From assembly GCA_020633435.1 (NCBI GenBank), contig JACKDP010000001.1, positions 186,001 through 250,000 on the forward strand: DNA of 64,000 nucleotides, written 5' to 3'. The translations under genes were made by a program, and so were the position numbers. The notes under the pieces were generated by a model. It saw only the letters and a list, made by a program, of their open reading frames with translations, was not told the DNA's origin and did no database searches. This DNA comes from Myxococcales bacterium. Its GTDB lineage: Bacteria; Myxococcota_A; Bradymonadia; UBA7976; UBA1532. Below, piece after piece: positions 50,737-59,036 of this stretch. How positions within the stretch are numbered: the first letter of the stretch is position 1; each line of letters begins with the position of its first letter.

Positions 50737-50951
50737 AGCCGGCGGACCCAGGGCGGGGCTCTTGGTGGGGGCTGGCATGGAACGTCGTGCTGGCCGGCTG
50801 GAAGCCGGCGGACCCAGGGCGGGGCTCCTGGTGGGAGCTGGTATGGCAGGTCGAGCTGGCTGGAAGCCGACGGAACCAGGCGGGCACCGGGTAGTGGCTG
50901 GTATGGAGTCCGTGCCGGCCGGCTGGAAGCCAGCGGACCCAGGGGGAGATG
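50737..50951. repeat. Degenerate tandem repeat of 62-66 bp, about 3.3 copies
   Basis: Units start near 50737, 50803, 50865 and 50928 with AGCC-x-x-CGGACCCAGG and contain a GGGGCTC-x-TGGTGGGAGCTGG core and a CCGGCTGGAAGCC end. They lie just past the last CRISPR repeat and before the RhuM gene stop. They are unrelated in sequence to the CRISPR repeat. No gene is supported in this stretch. Confidence 0.75.
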
Positions 50952-50978
50952 GCTTCGCCAAGCGCGTCGCCCGCCTGG

Positions 50979-51992
50979 TCAGCTCGGCTTGCTGCCCCGG
51001 CCAGGCAGTCCCTGGGTCGCTCGCTCGAAGTCGCTGGTGAAGTGCTGGTCCTGGGTGACGCGGAACTGGTCGTAGCGGGCTTCGGCGAGCTGCTTCGCGA
51101 CGTCCCGGCTGATGGTGCCGGCGTGGGTGAGGACGTCGTAGCCGTTGAACTGCAGGAAGGCGTCGAGGCGGGCGGTCCAGTCGGCCATGCGCATGGGGAT
51201 GCGGCGGGCGGCCTGGTTCTCGGCGAAGTCGAGGTACATGGAAACGACGCGCTCCAGGGCGCGCAGCTCGTCCTCCGTCAGGTAGTTCTTGGCGATGGCG
51301 ACGTCGCTCTTCAAGACCTTGCCGTCAGGGCCTTGCTTCCAGGTGGTCAGGCCCATGGCGGGCCGGGAGGCGTCGGCGCGCTCGGCGATGAGCTCGGCGG
51401 CGGTGTGGCCGGTGATGGCCCAGTGCAGCTTGTTCTGGACGGTCTTGAAGAAGGTGCGGGTGGGCTCGGCGGCGGCGTCGTAGTCGATGCTGCACTGTTC
51501 GTAGATGTCGGTAATCTTGAGGTAGAAGCGGCGCTCGCTCGCGCGGATCTCGCGGATGCGCTCCAGCAGTTCGTCGAAGTAGTCGGGGCCGAAGCGGCTG
51601 TTGAGCTTCAGGCGCTCGTCGTCGAGCACGAACCCCTTGGTGATGAAGCTGCGCAGCGTGTCGGTGGCCCAGATGCGGAAGCGGGTGGCCTGGACGCTGT
51701 TGACGCGGTAGCCGACCGAGATCACCGCGTCGAGGTGGTAGTGGGTGATGTCGCGAGAAACCGAGCGATTTCCCTCACTTCGAACCATTCGAAGATTTCT
51801 AATGGTTGCCGCCTCGGTCAGCTCGCCGCTCTCGTAGATGGCCTTGAGGTGGTAGCTGATGGTCGGCACCTCCACCCCGAAGAGGTCGGCGAGCTGGCGC
51901 TGCGAGAGCCAGAAGGTGTCGCCGTCGTGGTAGATCTCGAGCCGCAGGGCCCCCTCGGGGGTCTGGTACAGGATGATCTCGCCGGTCGTCAT
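50979..51992 (-). CDS. RhuM-family (virulence-associated) protein
   Basis: A 337-residue protein. The N-terminal EIILYQTPEGALRLEIYHDGDTFW-type segment (here in pieces: GEIILYQT, LEIYHDGDTFWLSQRQ), the winged-helix part ADLFGVEVPTISYHLKAIYESGEL, and ITHYHLDAVISVGYRVNS are the RhuM signature, with RFRIWATDTLRSFITKGFVLDDERL following. The C-terminal part (YLTEDELRALERVVSMYLDFAE, RMADWTARLDAFLQFN) is also typical. RhuM genes sit in pathogenicity islands and defence-rich regions; the biochemical role is not settled. Its position beside the array fits a defence island. Confidence 0.9.
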   Translation of the reverse strand: MTTGEIILYQTPEGALRLEIYHDGDTFWLSQRQLADLFGVEVPTISYHLKAIYESGELTEAATIRNLRMVRSEGNRSVSRDITHYHLDAVISVGYRVNSVQATRFRIWATDTLRSFITKGFVLDDERLKLNSRFGPDYFDELLERIREIRASERRFYLKITDIYEQCSIDYDAAAEPTRTFFKTVQNKLHWAITGHTAAELIAERADASRPAMGLTTWKQGPDGKVLKSDVAIAKNYLTEDELRALERVVSMYLDFAENQAARRIPMRMADWTARLDAFLQFNGYDVLTHAGTISRDVAKQLAEARYDQFRVTQDQHFTSDFERATQGLPGRGSKPS

Positions 51993-52050
51993 GCCCAGGT
52001 CTCCTCCGCTGCTGCCCTGCCCGGCAGTGTGCGCGCGATCGATCAGCCCC

Positions 52051-52683
52051 TCAAGGCACCGGCGTCCACGCCGCGTCCGGGGCGATCTGCCGTGTCATCC
52101 GCAGCGTGAACCCCGCCTGGTCGTCGAAGGTGACCTCCAGCCGGTGGGGGATGGGGATCATCGCGCCGCCGCCGCCGGCTTCGTCGGGCATGCGGGTGTC
52201 TTCGAGGGTGAGGACCTTGCCGTCCAGGCGCGCGCTGGGGGCGGGGCACCAGCCCGCCGGGAGGGTGCCGCCGAAGTAGCAGAGGACGTCGGCGAGGAGC
52301 CGGGCGGGCATGGGGGTGGCGGGGAAGCCCCAGGCGCGCAGGGCCCTGCTGGTGCCGGCGGGGTCGCGGGTGCCGGGGATGAGGGCGCCGTCGAGCACCA
52401 GGGTGCGGGTGGTGATGGGGCCGGCGGCGCCGGGGTAGGTCAGGTTGACGAGGTGCGGCAGGCTGCGGCCGTCGACGATGTGGGGGGCGAGGGTGAGCTG
52501 GGTGACGCCCATGCGGGCGAGGTTCTTGCCGTTCTTGGCCAGGATGAGGTCGTAGGCGCGGTCCCAGGTGGCGTCGGGGCCCGGGACGCGGGTGACGGGG
52601 AGGTCGAGCTTGGGCATGGCGGCGTCTTCCTGGGCGCGGGTGGCGCAGCCGCCGAGGAGCAGGAGCAGGAGCAGGGCTCTCAC
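52051..52683 (-). CDS. Lipoprotein of unknown function
   Basis: A 210-residue protein with a very short lipoprotein signal (RALLLLLLLGGC, Cys12). The GTG at 52683 overlaps the CpXC gene stop as GTGA, which fixes the start. The mature part has beta-strand character (VTQLTLAPHIVDGR, TTRTLVLDGALIPGTRDP, HRLEVTFDDQAGFTLRMTRQI) and two cysteines (VLCYFGGTLPAGWC) that may form a disulphide. No known domain was recognised. It closes a three-gene unit with the CpXC and DUF4157 proteins. Confidence 0.65.
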   Translation of the reverse strand: MRALLLLLLLGGCATRAQEDAAMPKLDLPVTRVPGPDATWDRAYDLILAKNGKNLARMGVTQLTLAPHIVDGRSLPHLVNLTYPGAAGPITTRTLVLDGALIPGTRDPAGTSRALRAWGFPATPMPARLLADVLCYFGGTLPAGWCPAPSARLDGKVLTLEDTRMPDEAGGGGAMIPIPHRLEVTFDDQAGFTLRMTRQIAPDAAWTPVP

Positions 52684-53372
52684 TCGCCGTCCTCGGCGCG
52701 GTAGCGGTGCAGGCTGACGCAGGGGGCGTCGTGCAGGGCCGGGTAGTGGGCGGCCAGGGTGGCGGCCTGGGCGTGGAGCTGGTCGTACCAGGCGCGGTCG
52801 ACTTCCATTTTCGCCAGGAGTTGCAAGGGGTTGCCGGCGAAGGCCACGAGGTGGAGGTGGCGGTCGTCGACGGCGTCGACGATGACGCGGCGGACGTCGG
52901 CGGGGCGCAGGGCCGGGTGGGTGGCGAGGAGCTCGAGCTTGAGGATCTCGACGTGGCGGTCGTCGAGGGCGGCCTCGGCGAGGATCATCTTCTCGCGCAG
53001 CTCTTCGAGGCCGAAGGCGACGCGCAGGCGCAGGGAGGCGCCGAGGGCCAGGGCGCCGGGGCGGTCGGGGGCGAACGTCTGGGCGAAGAGCTGGCGGGCG
53101 TCGGCCTCGTGCTGGCGCATGTGTGGCCGCCAGGCTTCGGGCAGGCAGTGCACCCACAGGCCGAGCTCGAAGTCGGTGTAGAGGACGGGGGCGTCGACGA
53201 GGAGCGTCTGCTGGCAGCCCGGGCAGGTGGCGCGGTGCAGGGCGCGGGCGCGCAGCAGCTCGCGGGCCTCGGGGAAGCGCTCGGGGTTGAGGCTCTCGTA
53301 CAGGCGCACGGGCGCCGCGCCGCCGCAGCGGGGGCAGCCGGCCTGGACGAGGTCGTCGGCGGGGAGGCTCAT
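52680..53372 (-). CDS. CpXC-domain protein
   Basis: A 230-residue cytoplasmic protein. Two zinc-binding knuckles, CPRCGG (13-18) and CPGCQQ (about 50-55), flank a YESLNPERFPEARELLRAR segment, the pattern of the CpXC domain. The C-terminal part includes MILAEAALDDRHVEILKLEL and a beta unit DRHLHLVAFAGNP. Function of the family is unknown. It overlaps the DUF4157 gene upstream (ATGA) and the lipoprotein downstream (GTGA), so all three products are made together. Confidence 0.75.
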   Translation of the reverse strand: MSLPADDLVQAGCPRCGGAAPVRLYESLNPERFPEARELLRARALHRATCPGCQQTLLVDAPVLYTDFELGLWVHCLPEAWRPHMRQHEADARQLFAQTFAPDRPGALALGASLRLRVAFGLEELREKMILAEAALDDRHVEILKLELLATHPALRPADVRRVIVDAVDDRHLHLVAFAGNPLQLLAKMEVDRAWYDQLHAQAATLAAHYPALHDAPCVSLHRYRAEDGE

Positions 53373-56300
53373 GGCCAGGGCCGGGGGTTGCCGGGGCCCT
53401 GATCCCAGCCGTCACCGCCGGTGTCGGCGCCGGTGGGGGCGGCCGAGGGGGAGCCGTCGGCGCCGGGGCTGGTGGTCGGGGCGGCCATGCCGAAGTCGGC
53501 GGGGTCGGCGTTGTCCAGCGCGTTGAAGAGGGTGCTGGGGTTGTTGCTGCCGATGGCCGGGGGCACCGCGCCGCCGGAGTACTTCGCCGTGTACATCTCG
53601 GCGAACATCTCCTTGTAGGAGCTGACCGCGTAGTGGCTCGTCTTGTTGTCGAAGGCGCCGCGGTCGTAGGTGACCCACTTGTTCTCCCAGCGCGAGCAGA
53701 AGAACGTCACCCGCGTCGGGCCGGCGGGGACGCCGAACGGGAAGAAGTAGTTGTTGTCGGGCATCCGGCCGTTGAAGCGGGCGTTGAGCTCGCCCACGGT
53801 GCGCACCAGCATGTTGGCGCCGAGGACGGCGTGGGCGGCGAGGCCGGCGAAGGCGTTGGCCGCGCTGCCGAGGTCGCGCACCAGCTTGTTGCGGCTGACG
53901 TCGCCGCCCTGGGCCGAGGTGGTCAGGAAGTCGCGGATCTTGTCGCCGTCGAGGGTCGAGGTGGTGGTGCCGCCGTCGTGGCTGACGGTGTAGCGGGTGC
54001 CGTCCATGGCGGCGGTGAAGCCGAGCATGCGGGCGTAGCCGGAGGCAGTGCCGTCCTGGCGCCAGGTGGCGTAGCCGCGCGTCCACTCGTCGGGCTTGGT
54101 GTTGATGCCGGGGGTGCTGAGGGTGCGGTTGCCGACGGCGTGGCCCACCTCGTGGGTGGCGTGGTTCTGGAACATGCTGAGGGCCGCGGGGTTGCCGCCG
54201 GAGAGGGGGTCCACGCCCGGGGTGTTGGCGGCCATGGGGCTGCGGTCCGTCCAGTTGGCCCAGCCGGGGCCGATGCGGCCGGTGTCGGGCCGGGCGGTGC
54301 CGGTGCCGGCGTTCTGGCCCACCGAGCGCATCACGACCGCGTTCTGGTCCCCGAAGTAGTAGGACGTGGGGATGTTGGCCTGCCCCGGGGCGGCCATGCG
54401 CTGGCCGGCGCGGTCGAGGAAGTAGACGGCCGAGCCATCGTCCGGCGTGACCTGGTGCACCACGAACTGGACCATGTAGATGATACTGGCGGTGTCGACG
54501 TGGCTCCGAGGCAGCAGCCGGAACTGGTGGAAGAACAGGTTCATCGCGTTGTCATCGGGGGCCTGGGAGACGTAGGCCTGGCGATGCGCGTAGGTGACCT
54601 TCCACCAGAGCGCCCCGGTGGAGTGCGTCCAGTTGAACACGAAGTCGTTGCCGGGCTGCGCGAGCTGGCAGCGGTAGATCGCGTTCCAGGTCAGGTACTT
54701 GTCGGCGAGGGCGATGCCGGAGCCGTCGCCGAAGAGGGCCAGCAGGGCGGTGGCCTGGGTGTTGTCGGTGAGGGGCTTGTCGGCGTTGGTGACCAGCCAG
54801 CCGAACTGGCCCTCGGCGATGAGGGCGGCGCGTAGCTGCGTGGTGAGCGCGGTGTCGGCGGCCATCGTGAGCAGGAGGGCCCAGTTGCCGTAGTGCACGA
54901 AGCTCTTGACCCACCCGTTCCAGTCGGGGACGGCCACCATGACCGCGCGCAGCGTGGGCTCGTCGCGGGCCACCCAGGCGGCGAAGGCCGGGCCCTGCAC
55001 GGTGGCGTTGGTGAAGCGGGCCGGGTCGGTGGCCAGGATGGCGAAGACCTCGTGGGGCAGGCCGGCGGGGAGCTGGGCGATCACGATGCCGACGGCGGCG
55101 TCATCCTTGGCCACGTCGAACTGGGCGTCGACGGTGACGCCCCCCTCCGTGAGCATGGAGGTGCAGAGCGCCGGCGTCATGAGGCCCGCGGCGTCCACCG
55201 CCTTGATGGCCTCGGGCAGGCTCAGGCCCAGGTGCACCACCAGCTCCATCACGGCCTGGTCGCCGGCGAAGAGCGAGACCGCGCCGAGGAGCGCGCCGAC
55301 GAGCGTGGGCGAGGCCGTGATGGCCGTCACGTCGGCGGGCGTCAGGGCCCCCATGGCCGCGCCGAAGACGGGCCCGAAGCCGGCCTGGTTCGCCGTGATC
55401 ATGCCCGCCAGGTCGTCCGTCTTGCCGGCCAGCCAGAGGGCCCGCATCCACTCGATGGCGTCCGTCTGGGCCAGGATGAAGGTGGCGTAGCCGGCCGGAT
55501 CGAGCAGCAGCCAGTCCCCGAAGGCCGGCTGGCTGACGATGCTCTCGCGCGCGAGGGGCCCGTCGGCGGCGATGGCCCGCAGGTAGTCGAGGGGGAACGT
55601 CGCGCCCCAGGCCGCCTCCAGCAGCGCCCGCCCGCCGGGCGTCGTCGCGAAGATCACCTGGTCCACCCCGGTCACGGCCGCGCCATTCACGAGCGGGTCG
55701 AGCACGTCCGGCGTCGCGAAGGCGGCCAGGCCGGCGATCTCCTGGGCGAGGGGCGTCAGCGTCGCCAGGTCGGCCACGCCCACCTGCGCGAGCACGGCCC
55801 GCAGGAAGGTGGCGCTCCCGCCGCGGTCGTTGGCGAGCTGCAGGATGCGCGAGTTCTCCGGCGACAGCGTGGCCAGGATGGAGACCGCCGCGTCCTCCGT
55901 CACGCAGGCCAGCAGCTCCGCCAGGCGCTGAGGATCACTGGTGATCTGCCCGCGCTCGTCGGCCCCGAGGGTGCTCCAGGTCTGGGCCGCCGAGAGGGCG
56001 TCGCCCGCCTCGACGGACGTGCTCAGCATGTCCAGCGCCGTCATCGCCGGCGTCTCGCCGGTGGCCTCGTCCTCCTGGGGGGTGGTGGCGGGCGCCGTGG
56101 CCGGCGGGATGATGAGCATGGTGCCGACGCGGATCATGTCCCGGCGGCCCTCGTGGGTGTGCACCTTGCCGGGGTTGGCCGCCCGGATCTCGCGCCACCG
56201 CCGGGCGTCGCCCAGGTAGCGCTGGGACAGGCGCGACAGGTTGTCGCCGCGCACGACCTCGTGGCGCGTGGCCGTCGTGCGGGTGCTGGCGTCAGGGGGA

Positions 56301-56845
56301 TCCTCGCGCTGCACGCCGGTGCCGCCGCCCGCGCCGCCGGGGCTGGCGTCCAGCAGGGCCTCGGCGCTCTGGCCCGCCACGACCGCGTCGGCCACGGCGT
56401 CCGCGTGCTGCTCGTAGGCGTCGCCCGACCGGCCCACGCCCCCCTCGAGCTGCACGCCGGCCTTCTGCTGGACGACGTGGGCCGCCTCGTGGGCGGCCGT
56501 GTGCAAGCTGGGGCTGGACTGGGCGAAGGCCACGTCGTTGCCGACGGCGTAGGCGTTGGCCGACAGCTCCGCCGCCGCCCCCTCCGCCGCGCTGCCGGTG
56601 TGGGCCTGCACCCCCGTCACGTCGTGCTGGCCGAACGAGGCCTGGATGGCGTCCAGGTGCGGCAGCGGCTGCCCAGCGCCGGCCACGCCCTGGGCCGCCA
56701 CGCCGAGGGCGTCCCCGCCGCTCAGCTCGGCCGACTGGCCCACGCGGCTCTCGCGCTGGAGGGCCGGCGCGGCCGCGGGCGTGGGCGCCGCCGCGGGCTG
56801 GGCGCCGCCGCTGGTCTGGGGCTCTGCCTCGCGCTCAGCCGCCAT
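53369..56845 (-). CDS. DUF4157 (eCIS core) - LysM - putative zinc-protease protein
   Basis: A 1158-residue protein without a signal peptide. After a Pro/Ala linker the DUF4157 domain (about 57-136) shows LPHLDAIQASFGQHDVTGV, the A-Y-A-V-G-N-D-V segment and HTAAHEAAHVVQQ with HEAAH at 119-123. A LysM domain follows (VVRGDNLSRLSQRYLGD to MLIIPPA, about 196-248). A long helical middle has repeated L-x-x-L-A units. Near the end is a second metalloprotease-like motif, HEVGH at about 898-902, with a possible third ligand Glu in MFAEMYT near 1083. DUF4157 marks many effectors of extracellular contractile injection systems; no injection-system gene is in the window. Confidence 0.82.
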   Translation of the reverse strand: MAAEREAEPQTSGGAQPAAAPTPAAAPALQRESRVGQSAELSGGDALGVAAQGVAGAGQPLPHLDAIQASFGQHDVTGVQAHTGSAAEGAAAELSANAYAVGNDVAFAQSSPSLHTAAHEAAHVVQQKAGVQLEGGVGRSGDAYEQHADAVADAVVAGQSAEALLDASPGGAGGGTGVQREDPPDASTRTTATRHEVVRGDNLSRLSQRYLGDARRWREIRAANPGKVHTHEGRRDMIRVGTMLIIPPATAPATTPQEDEATGETPAMTALDMLSTSVEAGDALSAAQTWSTLGADERGQITSDPQRLAELLACVTEDAAVSILATLSPENSRILQLANDRGGSATFLRAVLAQVGVADLATLTPLAQEIAGLAAFATPDVLDPLVNGAAVTGVDQVIFATTPGGRALLEAAWGATFPLDYLRAIAADGPLARESIVSQPAFGDWLLLDPAGYATFILAQTDAIEWMRALWLAGKTDDLAGMITANQAGFGPVFGAAMGALTPADVTAITASPTLVGALLGAVSLFAGDQAVMELVVHLGLSLPEAIKAVDAAGLMTPALCTSMLTEGGVTVDAQFDVAKDDAAVGIVIAQLPAGLPHEVFAILATDPARFTNATVQGPAFAAWVARDEPTLRAVMVAVPDWNGWVKSFVHYGNWALLLTMAADTALTTQLRAALIAEGQFGWLVTNADKPLTDNTQATALLALFGDGSGIALADKYLTWNAIYRCQLAQPGNDFVFNWTHSTGALWWKVTYAHRQAYVSQAPDDNAMNLFFHQFRLLPRSHVDTASIIYMVQFVVHQVTPDDGSAVYFLDRAGQRMAAPGQANIPTSYYFGDQNAVVMRSVGQNAGTGTARPDTGRIGPGWANWTDRSPMAANTPGVDPLSGGNPAALSMFQNHATHEVGHAVGNRTLSTPGINTKPDEWTRGYATWRQDGTASGYARMLGFTAAMDGTRYTVSHDGGTTTSTLDGDKIRDFLTTSAQGGDVSRNKLVRDLGSAANAFAGLAAHAVLGANMLVRTVGELNARFNGRMPDNNYFFPFGVPAGPTRVTFFCSRWENKWVTYDRGAFDNKTSHYAVSSYKEMFAEMYTAKYSGGAVPPAIGSNNPSTLFNALDNADPADFGMAAPTTSPGADGSPSAAPTGADTGGDGWDQGPGNPRPWP

Positions 56846-56916
56846 CCGTGCCTCCTCGGTGCTGTCGCCTCAAGATGTCGTGGGACCACACGCAGCGTCA
56901 ACCGGAGCGGGGGGCG

Positions 56917-58386
56917 CTAGTCGCCGGGCCCGATGAGGGCGGCGTCGACGGGCTGGGTGGTCAGGCTCTCCAGAAACGCAACGAGATCAGCCACTTGCCC
57001 GTCGTCGAGGGCGACCTCGGCCAGCAGGATGTCGCGGGTGGCGGTCTGGGCGGGGCCGGTCTTGAAGCGGATGACGTCGGCGAGGGTGTGGAAGCGGCCG
57101 TCGTGGAGCCACGGGCCCGTGAGGGCGACGTTGCGCAGGGTGGGCGTCTTGAAGCGGCCGGGGGTGCCGGGGTCATCGAGCAGCAGGTCGGCCAGGCGCG
57201 CGGCGTGGTCGCCGTCGGGGGCGTCGCTGTAGGGACCGGCGGCGTTGCGGGGGTCGGCGAGGACGTCGGCCAGGGCGTCGACGCGGCCGCGGTCGACGGG
57301 GCGGCCGGCGATGGCGGGCAGGCCGACGTCGTGGAAGTCGCCGTCGGAGAGGGTGGGGCCGCGGTGGCAGTGCACGCAGCCGGCCTCGCCGATGAAGAGA
57401 TCGAGGCCGCGGCGGGCGCTGGGGGAGAGGGCCGCGAGCCCCGCGTCGTCGCGGGCGGCGAGGGCGGCCAGATAGGCGTCGAAGGGGCTGTCGAAGGCGA
57501 CGAGCCGGCGCTCGAAGGCGGCGATGGCCTTGCCAGCGTGGGTGAGCACGCCGTCGATGGCGGCGCGCTGCTCGTCCGTCATGGCCCGCCAGGCGGCGTC
57601 GAGGGCGGCGTCCTCGCCCGGGCGAGCGCGCGGGGGGTAGGCGTCGTCGATGACGGGCGGCGGGCCGAAGAGCTGGGTGTAGTCGGCGGCGAGCGCCGGG
57701 TCGTCGGCGATGGCGCGGGCCAGGGTCACGCGGTCGCTGTCCATCTCCTCGGGGTCTTCGAGGGGGCCGAGGATCTGGGCCCAGGGCGAGTCGGCGCGGC
57801 CATCCCAGAACAGCCAGGGCTGGTAGGCGACGTTGAGCAGGGACGGGGCGTGGCGGAAGTGCAGGCCCCCGGCGCCGTCGTAGGAGAGCTCGCCCGAGAA
57901 GGCGTTGTCGGGCGGGTGGCAGAACGCGCAGTCGCGGTGCAGGGGCGACAGGCTGGGGCGATAGAAGAGGCGCTGGCCCAGGCGGGCGGCGACGGGGTCG
58001 TCGGCGACGCGGTTGGTGGGGTCGGGGGGCAGCTCGGCGCGGCCCAGGCTCAGGAGGAGGGCGAGGGTGGGGGCGTCGTGGCCGTCGAACGGTGCGGCGG
58101 CGTCGGGGGCGTCGGGGCGCGCGGCGTCGACGGGCGCGGCGTCGAGCGGCGCGGCGTCCGGGGGGGCGGCGTCGGCGGGGCCCGCGTCGAGGGACGCTGC
58201 GTCGGCCACGACGGCGTCCGGCGCGGCGGCGTCCGCCGGTCGCGCGTCGGGCGCGGCCGCGTCGACCAGGGAATCCACCGTGATCACGGCATCTTGCACG
58301 ATCGCCGCGTCGACCGTCGGGGCGCGGGCCGCCGGGTCGTCGCACCCCAGCAGCGCCAGCCACACCCACCCCCACCGCTGCACCAT
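56917..58386 (-). CDS. Di-haem cytochrome c peroxidase (MauG-like) lipoprotein
   Basis: A 489-residue lipoprotein (lipobox LALLGC, Cys15). Residues 20-100 are an Asp/Ala/Pro linker of near-repeats (DAAPPDAAPLDAAP). Two haem c sites follow: CAFCH (153-157) and CVHCH (about 339-343), with the MauG/CcpA-type surrounding segments LGQRLFYRPSLSPLHRDC, APSLLNVAYQPWLFWDGRA, and FKTPTLRNVALTGPWLHDG. The enzyme reduces peroxide with electrons from periplasmic carriers, or oxidises other partners. GGAGG precedes the ATG. It reads away from the small secreted protein at 58495. Confidence 0.9.
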   Translation of the reverse strand: MVQRWGWVWLALLGCDDPAARAPTVDAAIVQDAVITVDSLVDAAAPDARPADAAAPDAVVADAASLDAGPADAAPPDAAPLDAAPVDAARPDAPDAAAPFDGHDAPTLALLLSLGRAELPPDPTNRVADDPVAARLGQRLFYRPSLSPLHRDCAFCHPPDNAFSGELSYDGAGGLHFRHAPSLLNVAYQPWLFWDGRADSPWAQILGPLEDPEEMDSDRVTLARAIADDPALAADYTQLFGPPPVIDDAYPPRARPGEDAALDAAWRAMTDEQRAAIDGVLTHAGKAIAAFERRLVAFDSPFDAYLAALAARDDAGLAALSPSARRGLDLFIGEAGCVHCHRGPTLSDGDFHDVGLPAIAGRPVDRGRVDALADVLADPRNAAGPYSDAPDGDHAARLADLLLDDPGTPGRFKTPTLRNVALTGPWLHDGRFHTLADVIRFKTGPAQTATRDILLAEVALDDGQVADLVAFLESLTTQPVDAALIGPGD

Positions 58387-58494
58387 GGCCCCCCTCCTGG
58401 CCGCAGAATATCACCCCGAGGTGAACAACGGCGCGCCGGCGTCGTCGGTGGCGCTCGCGCCGGCTGGCCGGCGTGCAGTCCCGAGAGGTCTCCC

Positions 58495-58968
58495 ATGAAG
58501 TCGATCGCCGCCGCCCTCTTCGCCCTCCTGCTCCCCGCCGCCGCCCTGGCGGCGCCCCCCACGCTCGACGCCGTGCAGACCGATCCCGTGCTCCAGCCCG
58601 CCGCCGGGGCGAAGGCCTCCAAGGGCGACAACCCCGCCGCCGTGCAGACCGATCCCGTGCTGCGCCGGGCCGGCGGCGCGGCGGACGGGGTGGCCGGCCG
58701 CCTGGCGCAGATGAAGGCCGGGGGGGAGGCCTGGTCGGGGCGCCTCGATCGCCACGTCGCCAAGGGCAAGCACCCGCTGGCCACCGACCTGCGCAAGCTG
58801 CAGTCCGCCGTGAAGAGCCTCAAGAAGGGCAAGCGCTCCCTGGCCCAGGCCGCCGCGATGGCGCGCCTGGAGGCCGGCCTGGCCGACTTCGAGGGGGCCG
58901 TCGACGCCGACGCGGCCGACCGCGCCCTCGGCCAGGTGCGCGGCGCCCTGAGCGACCTCAACCCCTGA
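58495..58968 (+). CDS. Small secreted helical protein with a duplicated AVQTDPVL motif
   Basis: A 157-residue protein with a signal peptide (cleavage near ALAAPP, about residue 20). The motif AVQTDPVL occurs twice (about 26-33 and 49-56), each followed by a short basic segment. The rest is helical and charged (LRKLQSAVKSLKKGKRSL, MARLEAGLADFEGAV). No family recognised. GAGAGG lies before the ATG. Confidence 0.6.
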   Translation: MKSIAAALFALLLPAAALAAPPTLDAVQTDPVLQPAAGAKASKGDNPAAVQTDPVLRRAGGAADGVAGRLAQMKAGGEAWSGRLDRHVAKGKHPLATDLRKLQSAVKSLKKGKRSLAQAAAMARLEAGLADFEGAVDADAADRALGQVRGALSDLNP

Positions 58969-59036
58969 CGCGCCGCGCGTGACGCCCGGCGGGGCGGGTG
59001 GCATCATGGCCCCCTCGCCCGTCGCCGGAGGTCGCC

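Noticed and set aside
50737..50951. Continuation of the CRISPR array
   Set aside because: The unit is 62-66 bp with no match to the 37-bp repeat or its hairpin and no unique spacers.
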